DNA of 27,676 nucleotides from JAWKUK01 sp964402175 (GTDB lineage: Bacteria > Planctomycetota > UBA1135 > GCA-002686595): positions 1 through 27,676 of the forward strand of contig CAYOBN010000067.1 of NCBI GenBank assembly GCA_964402175.1. The letters run 5' to 3'. This document shows positions 15,283 through 21,744 of this stretch, in pieces (position 1 is the stretch's first letter; each line of letters opens with the position of its first letter). The notes beneath the pieces are model-generated. The model worked only from the letters and a program-made list of their open reading frames with translations. It had not been told where the DNA came from and did not search any database. Made by a program: the position numbers and the translations under genes.

Positions 15283-16374
15283 TCACGCGTCCAGCACGGT
15301 CGCGCGCCCGACGGCGCCGTCGGCCCCGACGAGCTCGAACACACGCCCCGGATCCTGGTGCTTGCGCTTCACGTACGCGAGCACCACGCCGCCGTCTTCG
15401 CGGAACGAATACGCCCACGTCGTGACGAGGCCGAGGTCGCGCGCTTCGTCGGCCTCGCGCACCACGAGCCGCGTGCCCGCCGCGATCGGATCATCGTGGT
15501 CGACGCGCAGCAGCAAGAGGCGCTTGTTCAGTCCGCCGTACGTGTCGATCTTCGCGACGACCTCTTGTCCGATGTAACACCCTTTGTCGAGGGCGAACGA
15601 GGCCTCGAGGCGCGCTTCCTGCGGATAGACGTCTTCGGTGATGTCCTGGCCGAAGGTCCCGACGACGTGTTCGGCGCGCAGTGCATCGAAGGCGACGAGG
15701 CCGCCCGGCTGGGCGCCGTTCGCCGCGAGCGCCGCCCACAGCGCGGCGCAGTGTTCGGGGGCCGCGGCGAGGCGCAAACCGGGGCTGCCTGCGATCGGCA
15801 GCGCCGTCACCCGCACCGCGCCGAACGGCGTCGACGGCAACGTGACGAAGGGGTGCAGCGACGCGTCGCTCGCGGCGGGCGGGAGCGCTCCCGCGCCGAG
15901 CACCGCGCTGACGATCGCCGCGGCGCGCGGGCCGACGAGCTCGAGCGGCGCGTGCTCCTCCGTCGCGTCGCGCAGCGTCGTGTCCTCGCTGAACAAGTAG
16001 CGATCGAGGCTCGCGATGAGGCGCGCGGCGTCGCCGGGCGGCGTCGAGGCTTCGAAGAGGTCCTCGCCGACGCGCGCCAGGTCGAAGGTGTGCTGCACCT
16101 TGCCCTTCGACGACAGCAGGAGGTTGCCGTTGCCCGTGCCGACCGCGAGGCCCTTCACGCGATTGGCAAGGAGGCGGTGGAGGAACCCCTCCGTGTCGCG
16201 GCCGGGTAGGGCGACGAGACCGCGTTCGGTGGCGTCGAGCAGCAGCGCGCCTTCGCGCGCGGCGGCGTACTCCGCGGGCACGTCCCCGAAGGTGACGACG
16301 GCGGTCGGCGCGTGCGGCGGCGCGAGGAGCGCGCCGGCGCGGCTGTGCTGGTCGCGGAGCGGAGAGGTCTGCAT
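15283..16374 (-). CDS. ygfZ: YgfZ/GcvT-family folate-binding iron-sulfur protein
   Basis: This 363-residue protein is of the YgfZ (IBA57/CAF17) family, which uses folate to help maintain or assemble certain 4Fe-4S enzymes in the cytoplasm. The family signature K-G-C-Y-x-G-Q-E is perfect: DKGCYIGQE at 263-271 with the essential Cys266. The N-terminal GcvT-like domain (TAVVTFGDVPAEYAAAREGALLLDATERGLVALPGRD) and the C-terminal barrel (GGVVLAYVKRKHQDPGRVF) are in place. The sequence is shorter than true GcvT aminomethyltransferase and carries the Cys motif, so a GcvT call is excluded. The htrA stop is only 37 bases from this gene's start, with htrA upstream on the same strand, so they may be co-transcribed. 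Confidence 0.92.
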   Translation of the reverse strand: MQTSPLRDQHSRAGALLAPPHAPTAVVTFGDVPAEYAAAREGALLLDATERGLVALPGRDTEGFLHRLLANRVKGLAVGTGNGNLLLSSKGKVQHTFDLARVGEDLFEASTPPGDAARLIASLDRYLFSEDTTLRDATEEHAPLELVGPRAAAIVSAVLGAGALPPAASDASLHPFVTLPSTPFGAVRVTALPIAGSPGLRLAAAPEHCAALWAALAANGAQPGGLVAFDALRAEHVVGTFGQDITEDVYPQEARLEASFALDKGCYIGQEVVAKIDTYGGLNKRLLLLRVDHDDPIAAGTRLVVREADEARDLGLVTTWAYSFREDGGVVLAYVKRKHQDPGRVFELVGADGAVGRATVLDA

Positions 16375-16411
16375 ACGCGGATCGTAAGCGGCGCAGAGGG
16401 GTTGAATGGGC

Positions 16412-17467
16412 TCAGGGGCCCTCGGCGCCGAACTCGAGCTGCAGCGTCAGCTCCTTGCCGCGGCGCCAGGTCACGACGTCGACCACGTCGCCCGGGGCGG
16501 CCTCCATGACCGCGTTGCGGAAGCTCTGTTCGTCCGTCAGGCGGCGGGTCCCGATGCCCAGCAGGATGTCGCCGCTGGTGAGGCCCGCCTTCGCCGCCGG
16601 CGAGTCCGTGTCGACCTCGCGCAGCTTCACGCGGCTGCGGCCGGTGTAACCCGCCGCCAGGTCGTCCGCGGCGACGCGCGGAAACTGGTAGGACGGGTGC
16701 AAGCTGGCGCCGAAGCGCGCGTGGCGCACCGTGCCGTGTGCGACGAGTTGGTCCACCACGTGCCGCACCATGCGGGCCGGGATCGCAAACGCGAGGCCCT
16801 CGTCGCCGTTCGAGCGCAGGCCCATCGCCACGTTGATGCCGACGGCGCGCCCCGCGAGGTCGACGAGCGGCCCGCCGCTGTTGCCCGGGTTGATCGCGGC
16901 GTCGGTCTGGATGTAGTCCTCGAACTGCGCGATGTCGAGGTCGGAGCGCCCGAGGCCGTTGACGACGCCCAGGGTCACGGTGTGCCCGAAGCCCAGGGGA
17001 TTGCCCATTGCGAGGACGAGCTCGCCGACGCGCGGTGGGGCCTCGGCGAGCGGCATCGGGCGCAGCGCGATCCCCTCGACCCGCAGCGCCGCCAGGTCCG
17101 TGCGCGTGTCGCGGCCCAGCACCGTCGCCGGGTGCAGCGAGCCGTCCGACAGGATCACCTGGACCAGGTCCGCGCCGCGCACGACGTGTTCGTTCGTGAC
17201 GACGACCCCGTCGGCGGTCAGGGCCACTCCCGAGCCGTCCTGCAGGCGGCGCGGGGACCCGCCGCGCCGGCTGCGGGCGAGGGCGCGGACCTGGACCACC
17301 GAGGGCTCGCTCGCCTGTGCGACCTCCTGGAGGGCGCGGGACACGAGCTGGGCGGCCTCCGTCGGACCGACCGCGGGCGGCGCCGTCGAAGGAGCGCCGC
17401 GCCCGGCGGCGAACGCGAGCGCCGCGACGGCGCCCACCAGGGGCAACGGGACGGAGGGGCGGGGCAT
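16412..17467 (-). CDS. HtrA/DegP-like serine protease with one PDZ domain
   Basis: This 351-residue envelope protease should degrade or refold damaged exported proteins. ATG 17467 is chosen because it gives a clean hydrophobic signal or anchor (PLPLVGAVAALAFAAG); the frame is open upstream but that part lies in the promoter region. The trypsin-like domain has the complete triad: His94 in TNEHVV, Asp124 in RTDLAAL and Ser197 in GNSGGPL, with AMGNPLGFGHTVTLGVV and the SGGPL oxyanion region intact. A single PDZ domain follows at about 268-345 (DSPAAKAGLTSGDILLGIG). The architecture is that of DegS or short HtrA proteins; the N-terminal segment could be either a cleavable signal or an anchor. It is probably in one transcript with ygfZ. 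Confidence 0.93.
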   Translation of the reverse strand: MPRPSVPLPLVGAVAALAFAAGRGAPSTAPPAVGPTEAAQLVSRALQEVAQASEPSVVQVRALARSRRGGSPRRLQDGSGVALTADGVVVTNEHVVRGADLVQVILSDGSLHPATVLGRDTRTDLAALRVEGIALRPMPLAEAPPRVGELVLAMGNPLGFGHTVTLGVVNGLGRSDLDIAQFEDYIQTDAAINPGNSGGPLVDLAGRAVGINVAMGLRSNGDEGLAFAIPARMVRHVVDQLVAHGTVRHARFGASLHPSYQFPRVAADDLAAGYTGRSRVKLREVDTDSPAAKAGLTSGDILLGIGTRRLTDEQSFRNAVMEAAPGDVVDVVTWRRGKELTLQLEFGAEGP

Positions 17468-17539
17468 CAGGTAGGGGCGGCGCGGCTCTGGGGCGCCCGG
17501 ACGCAGCATATAGTCCAGCGCCTGGGGGGACAGGGGTCC

Positions 17540-17569
17540 GATCCGCGCCGGTTTACGCGCGCTGTACTC
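17540..17569 (+). promoter_or_regulatory. 30-bp conserved intergenic motif, copy 1
   Basis: The 30-base element runs GATCCG-(4 nt)-GGTTTACGCGCGC-(T)-GTACTC, preceded by a G-run. It matches 26 of 30 bases with the element at 27081-27110, counted by hand. The core TAC-GCGCGC-GTA is partly palindromic. It lies in the divergent gap between htrA (start 17467) and the gene starting at 17721, 151 bases before the latter. It is probably a promoter or operator. Confidence 0.5.
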
Positions 17570-17720
17570 TCCGTCCGACCCCCTGTCGGCCTGACCGTGC
17601 CCCAGACGATCCACGGACGACCCCCACTGGCCGAGGGCGCGCACGACCTCCCTGACGCGGCTGGAGCTCGCCGTCTCGGGTTCCGTGGCAGGGGCGCTCG
17701 CCGCGTGGTGGACTCTCCTG

Positions 17721-18257
17721 ATGTCCTCGACCCTCGATGCACGCGCGGCGGACCTCGTCGGCTCGGTCCTGGACCGCCGCAAGGTCCCTCTCGGCATCGC
17801 ACGGTGGCCCGACCTTGCGCGGCACTTGCATCCGACGCCGACTGCGCTGCTCGATACGTACTGGCCGTTGCGCGTCCCAGATCAGTACCACCTCTATGTC
17901 TGGCGGGTGCGTCGTATCGCGGAGGAGGACACCGCCCTCTGGCTGATCCGTCACGACTTGCTCCAGATCGCAAGCGGCCCCGACGGGACCTTCGTCGTCC
18001 TCTCCAATGACGACGAGCTGCGCGTGAAATACATCTCGATGCAGGAGTCGATCGGCAGGATGGAGGAGGACGCTCTACCGCCTCCAGAGACGATCTGTGA
18101 CCTCGACCTGGACGTGTTCGCATTGCTGCGACACCTGCGGTGGATGTCGCAACAGTGCATCGACGGCGCTTTCCCGGACCGTTTGCAGATGCCGATCCCG
18201 CTGGACTTCTACGATGCGCGCGCGTGGCGAGCGAAACGAGACGAGCAGCAGATGTAA
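17721..18257 (+). CDS. Hypothetical soluble protein
   Basis: This is 178 residues from ATG 17721 (MSSTLDARAADLVGS); an in-frame GTG at 17685 would add 12. I do not recognise the family. It looks globular and soluble, without a signal peptide: an amphipathic start, then RWPDLARHLHPTPTALLDTYWPLRVPDQYHLYVWRVRRIAEEDTALWLIRHDLL, then a strand pair GTFVVLSNDDELRVKYI, then a helix LDLDVFALLRHLRWMSQQCIDG. The mix of aromatic and acidic residues recalls small SMI1/KNR4-like or immunity-type proteins, but no signature is clear. It begins the accessory-looking stretch. A short hairpin, CCTGG-GCCG-CCAGG (18266-18279), follows the stop. Confidence 0.6.
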   Translation: MSSTLDARAADLVGSVLDRRKVPLGIARWPDLARHLHPTPTALLDTYWPLRVPDQYHLYVWRVRRIAEEDTALWLIRHDLLQIASGPDGTFVVLSNDDELRVKYISMQESIGRMEEDALPPPETICDLDLDVFALLRHLRWMSQQCIDGAFPDRLQMPIPLDFYDARAWRAKRDEQQM

Positions 18258-18474
18258 CGCTCTCCCCTGGGCCGCCAGGCGACCCCTGATCGCGAATGAG
18301 CGCGCTGTCTTTGCCCCGGAGTCAGGTCTGTACGACGCTCGCTCGCCACCGACCAACGTGCCGCCTCCATGCGCAACCCCATCGAACCACAGGAGGTCGG
18401 CGTCCCAGCTCGGCGCGCTGCGGCCGTTGTGGTTGTCCATCCCCACAGCTCTTGCCCGGCAGCGCGAGGCAAGG

Positions 18475-18548
18475 TACAGCACTCCTCCTGCGGCACGCGC
18501 ACGCTGCGCACTGGATCTCGCACCGCCGTCCGAGCCACCTTCGACTGA
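18475..18548 (+). pseudogene. Remnant of the 3' end of an FG-GAP-type gene
   Basis: The last codons encode TAVRATFD-stop, against SAVRATFD-stop in the FG-GAP gene ending at 21055. Upstream the match falls off quickly and needs a frame change (RYSTPP resembles WYRDTLP), so only about 24 codons of a relative can be argued for. The body of the gene is not here. Confidence 0.4.
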
Positions 18549-18666
18549 CATCCCGGGTCTCGCAGCGTAGCCCCAGATGCTGCCGCGTGCCCCTCCCGTG
18601 CCGCGCGGCATGCCACTGGACGCTGGCCTCGCCATGCGAGGGGGCGCATACCGGGGTGTCCCGCTC
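18528..18666 (+). repeat. 139-bp direct repeat, copy B
   Basis: It aligns without gaps to 21035-21173, with about 14 differences (roughly 90% identity, counted by hand). It covers the last six codons and stop of a decayed gene and 118 bases beyond. Both copies keep a CCTCG-(5 nt)-CGAGG stem near CATGCGAGGGGGCGCATAC. Confidence 0.85.
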
Positions 18667-18794
18667 GTTTCTGCGAGGTGGGGGGCTTGACGTGGTTCGC
18701 CGCTTGGATCAGTTTGAAGCCAGGACCCGAGACGGGGCTCGCAGCGACCTACTCCGCGCCCTTCCTCATCCACGCCGCTGTAGAGGCCTGCTTC

Positions 18795-19118
18795 ATGAAG
18801 AAATCAGCGCATCAGCGCATCAGCGTTTCCCTTAGGCCCGTTGCGGCAATCGCGCTCGCAGCCGGCTTGCTGAGCACGCCTGCGGAAGCCCAATTCCAGC
18901 GGTGTATCGTGGACGGAAGCCACCCGACGATCGGCAGTGACGGGAGCTGGGCCGACCTCAATCAGAACGGCGTTTTCAGCGAGCCGGTACCATTCGACTG
19001 GAACTGCTATGCACCGACCCCGACACCGCGAGCGATCCTGAAGGCGATTCCGCCGATCTGTACCCCTACGCAGTTCCTTTGCGGGTACACCGACATGGGA
19101 GCTTTCGAGATGCCGTAG
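18795..19118 (+). CDS. Small exported protein, possibly truncated
   Basis: This is 107 residues from ATG 18795. A typical signal peptide is present (MKKSAHQRISVSLRPVAAIALAAGLLSTPAEAQ, cleavage after AEA or AQ). The mature part has about 73 residues and four Cys (FQRC, WNC, ICTPTQFLC) that could form two disulfides. The end CGYTDMGAFEMP resembles the C-D-I-G-A-Y/F-E ending of choice-of-anchor beta-helix surface proteins, so this may be a shortened relative that kept the signal and the tail. A start at 18678 is possible but adds a non-signal-like leader. It lies between the two 139-bp repeats, before the FG-GAP gene. Confidence 0.55.
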   Translation: MKKSAHQRISVSLRPVAAIALAAGLLSTPAEAQFQRCIVDGSHPTIGSDGSWADLNQNGVFSEPVPFDWNCYAPTPTPRAILKAIPPICTPTQFLCGYTDMGAFEMP

Positions 19119-19258
19119 TTCATGAAGATCGAGCGATAACGGGGTCACCATTCCGCCGGTTGCAGCAACCTTGGCGTTTCTGGTCGATCGGTGATCCCGT
19201 CGCGCCGATCAAGCGCGCAACATTCACCGGCAGTTCTGGAGTGTAAGTAGGAATTTAG

Positions 19259-21055
19259 ATGGATATGCATGAGATTTCGATACTGCGAGGCGGGCGAGCG
19301 TTCCTGTTGGAGGCAATGCGCCGAACATCTGCGCGGACGTTCAGTGGGGCGTTGATCGCGTTGTGGTCCATCCCGGTCTTCGCGCAGGATCATTTCGAGC
19401 GCACCCGGATGACGTTTCCTCAGCCCTACGGTTATTTTGGGCGTTTTGTCGGCATGGAGGGGCGCTGGGCCTTTGTGTCGGGGCCGCGGCGTGACAACTC
19501 TGCGGGGTTCATCTCCGTCTACGAGCGAAAACAGGACGGTTGGGTCGAACACCAGCAGATCGATCCAGAGTTGATTAGCCCGCACATGCTTGCTCATACC
19601 GTTGGCTCCCCCTGGTTCAACGGAGTGCAGCGTCGCGGTGACACCCTAGCGTTCGGCGTTCCCGGCTATCAGGATCCAGCCGCACCGTACACCGTCGGCG
19701 CTGGCTTGACGGGCTACGTGCAGGTTCACCGCTGGTCCGGATCGGCGTGGGTACTCGATGCCGTCCTCACTCACCCGAACCAAGCGTCTTTGACGGCCCC
19801 CTCTGGTTTCGGCGGCTCTGTCGCTTTGGTCTCCGAAGACGAGCTTCACGTCGTTGCGACAGCCTCGAACGCAGGAGGAGGACTGCTGGTGTTTCGTCGA
19901 AGTCTCGATGGTGTTTGGGGCTGCGTGCAGCACCTGCCCCATCCGTTCCAACCTGGAGCGACTGTGGCGACACCATTCCGAACCCTCTTCGATGTCGACG
20001 GTGATCGATTTGCCTTCTTATCTCCGGGTTTGACGGGCACCCCGAATCAGGGGGCGATGCGCCAGCCAGCAATCATTGGCGAGAAAGGATCCGATGGGCG
20101 CTGGCGTGTCACCGATTGGATCGATGTACAGGGGAGCACAAGTGTGTTCAATCCCTCGGATGCGAGTCAGCCGTTGCTGTGTGGGGATGAGCTCTTCCTT
20201 CCGCTCGTCGGTGCAACTTGTTTCCCATTTCGCGCATACGTTGAGGTCTACCGCCGGAATGCAACGACGGGCACCTGGGGGTACGTCCAGCGACTCCGGC
20301 CGCAGAACTCGTACCTTGGCCCGCTGGGGTCGTGCTCGATCACGGGCGATCTCTTCGGAATCAGTATGGCGATGTCGGGGGAGCGCCTCCTGGTCGGTGC
20401 CTACAAGGGTGTCGACGGCTCCACTCCAGGAGTCGGTAGCGCGACGCTCTTCGAGCGCTCGGCGGGCGTCTGGGTAGAGACGGGGCGCTTGCGTCCCTCC
20501 ACCCCGTTGCCGTCCGCATTCGGCTGCTCCGTCGCTTTCGATGGTGACACCGCGCTCGTCGGGTCGGAGTTCTTCCCGGTCGTTCCGAGCCCCGAGCCGC
20601 CGTGGGGCGCGGTGTTTGTGTACGACCTCCCACGCGGAATCGAGGTCTGCAGCGGGGTGCCGAACGCAACTGGCCAAGCCGCGAGTTTGACGGTGCGCGG
20701 CAGCGCGAGCTCGTCGATCGGCGACGTATACCTGGAGGTCACAGACCTGCCCCCCGGCGCAGCATGCCTGGGACTGTTGGGCTCGGCCACGGGCTTCGTG
20801 TTCCAGCCCGGCGGCAGCCGGGGCAACCTGTGCCTCGCGGGGACCCTAGGCCGCTTCGCGTCCCAGGTCGGCCCTGCGACCGCCGCCGGCCGCTTCGAAG
20901 TCGACGTGGATACAGGGCAGCTCCCACTCTCGACCGGCGCCCGCGCTCTCGCCGCGGGCGACACGTGGACGTTCCAACTCTGGTACCGAGACACCCTTCC
21001 GTCCGGCGCCTCGACCTCGAACTTCAGCAGCGCGGTCCGAGCCACCTTCGACTGA
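19259..21055 (+). CDS. FG-GAP-type beta-propeller surface protein
   Basis: The 598-residue frame starts at ATG 19259 (AGGA seven bases before). ATG 19316 instead gives an ideal signal peptide, MRRTSARTFSGALIALWSIPVFAQ, and may be the true start. The body (about 50-460) has about seven divergent blade repeats of the FG-GAP/integrin-like kind: FGRFVGMEGRWAFVSGP, GFGGSVALVSEDELHVVA, FGISMAMSGERLLVGAYKG, FGCSVAFDGDTALVGSE, each followed by a strand such as GSATLFERSAGVW. The last 130 residues (GAACLGLLG, GFVFQPGGSRGNLCLAG, TFQLWYRDTLPSGASTSNFSSAVRATFD) look like a beta-sandwich tail seen on many planctomycete surface proteins (from memory). It is probably exported to the cell surface. The gene end lies inside a 139-bp repeat. 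Codons are more A/T-rich than in the housekeeping genes. Confidence 0.82.
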   Translation: MDMHEISILRGGRAFLLEAMRRTSARTFSGALIALWSIPVFAQDHFERTRMTFPQPYGYFGRFVGMEGRWAFVSGPRRDNSAGFISVYERKQDGWVEHQQIDPELISPHMLAHTVGSPWFNGVQRRGDTLAFGVPGYQDPAAPYTVGAGLTGYVQVHRWSGSAWVLDAVLTHPNQASLTAPSGFGGSVALVSEDELHVVATASNAGGGLLVFRRSLDGVWGCVQHLPHPFQPGATVATPFRTLFDVDGDRFAFLSPGLTGTPNQGAMRQPAIIGEKGSDGRWRVTDWIDVQGSTSVFNPSDASQPLLCGDELFLPLVGATCFPFRAYVEVYRRNATTGTWGYVQRLRPQNSYLGPLGSCSITGDLFGISMAMSGERLLVGAYKGVDGSTPGVGSATLFERSAGVWVETGRLRPSTPLPSAFGCSVAFDGDTALVGSEFFPVVPSPEPPWGAVFVYDLPRGIEVCSGVPNATGQAASLTVRGSASSSIGDVYLEVTDLPPGAACLGLLGSATGFVFQPGGSRGNLCLAGTLGRFASQVGPATAAGRFEVDVDTGQLPLSTGARALAAGDTWTFQLWYRDTLPSGASTSNFSSAVRATFD

Positions 21056-21173
21056 CACCCCGGGTCCCGCAGCGTGACCCCAGTTGCTGCCGCTTGCCCC
21101 TCCCGTGCCGCGTGGCATGCCACGTGAGGCTGGCCTCGTCATGCGAGGGGGCGCATACGGGGATGTGCCGCTC
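21035..21173 (+). repeat. 139-bp direct repeat, copy A
   Basis: This is the second copy of the unit at 18528-18666. It contains the last six codons (VRATFD) and stop of the FG-GAP gene and the next 118 bases. This copy also has a perfect CGTGGCATGCCACG palindrome that is partly lost in copy B. Confidence 0.85.
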
Positions 21174-21240
21174 ATTCCCGCCAGCGCCCCTGCGCTCAGT
21201 CCATCCACCCAGGGGCCGGTACCGTATCGTCACCGTCGCC

Positions 21241-21266
21241 GCAGTCCCCCTGGACTGCTGTGCAGT
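21241..21266 (+). promoter_or_regulatory. Two competing hairpins in a leader
   Basis: GCAGTCC (21241) pairs with GGACTGC (21252-21258) over a 4-base loop. The same ACTGC can instead pair with GCAGT at 21262-21266. The element lies 48 bases before the start at 21315 and could give alternative structures in its mRNA. Confidence 0.35.
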
Positions 21267-21314
21267 CGCGGATCGGCGCTGTGTTACCATTCTGACGGGA
21301 AGAGATCCGAGACC

Positions 21315-21632
21315 ATGGACGGCATCGAACTGTACGACCGGCTGCCAATCTCGCGGGTTGGTACTGCGCTCCAACGGATCTCTGGTGCGCGAGGGCAGTC
21401 CATACGGAGACAGCGAAACGCTCTTGTGCTGACATCGCTGATCGCCAGTTATGCCGTGATGTTCGTGGGTTTGGAACGTGAATTCAAACTGATTCTGTGT
21501 ATGGTCAGCTTCGCTAGTACAATCGCTCTGTTCCGACTTGCGCGGCGCGCAATTATTGCCGAATGCGACCAAAATGGCGAATATCGCGACTTCGTATCGA
21601 AGCTCATTGCTGGGCCGTCGCAGGTGACGTGA
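21315..21632 (+). CDS. Small membrane protein with two spans
   Basis: This is 105 residues from ATG 21315 (MDGIELYDRLPISRVGTALQ). A basic stretch (GARGQSIRRQRN) precedes two hydrophobic helices, ALVLTSLIASYAVMFVGL and FKLILCMVSFASTIALFRL, separated by only a few charged residues (EREF). They should form a hairpin with both ends in the cytoplasm, as the basic RLARR after the second also suggests. The tail CDQNGEYRDFVSKLIAG is short and charged. No family was recognised. Its clearly lower GC than neighbouring genes suggests foreign origin. The frame is open upstream to 21084, but that overlaps the 139-bp repeat and reads as non-coding. Confidence 0.55.
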   Translation: MDGIELYDRLPISRVGTALQRISGARGQSIRRQRNALVLTSLIASYAVMFVGLEREFKLILCMVSFASTIALFRLARRAIIAECDQNGEYRDFVSKLIAGPSQVT

Positions 21633-21744
21633 TCGTAGGCCGAGCACCTATCGGTCATCGTGTGCTTCCGCGCTTCGAATCGCCGAGGCGCGCGTCCGAA
21701 CGGGGGTCTGGACACTGCAAGGAAGATCGCGCACGGGTTGGTTC

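Larger units (their letters stand above)
18258..18794. other. Gene-poor stretch with a decayed gene end
   Basis: No intact gene is visible in 537 bases. At 18528-18666 there is a copy of the 139-bp repeat that also overlaps the end of the FG-GAP gene. Just upstream of it a short frame reads ...RTGSRTAVRATFD-stop, the same ending as that gene, and bases 18475-18545 roughly parallel its last 23 codons with a frame slip. This suggests the remnant of a lost paralogue. Confidence 0.5.

Noticed and set aside
15250..15290. GCGCCGCGGCGC palindrome at the leucine dehydrogenase end
   Set aside because: It is short, coding and expected by chance at this GC content.
11343..15577. Very long plus-strand frames across the lipoprotein genes and the dehydrogenase
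   Set aside because: Arg-rich shadow translations without domains; real genes with lipoboxes and the dehydrogenase motifs lie in other frames.
18258..18530. Minus-strand frame with protein-like composition (…GMDNHNGRSAPSWDADLLWFDG…)
   Set aside because: It continues into the non-coding repeat, where changes between the two copies are mostly amino-acid changing; no start site or family was recognised.
18528..21173. 139-bp repeats as integron attC sites
   Set aside because: No GTTRRRY/RYYYAAC core pair and no integrase are visible; the copies are direct, contain coding ends and are flanked by genes on one strand only.
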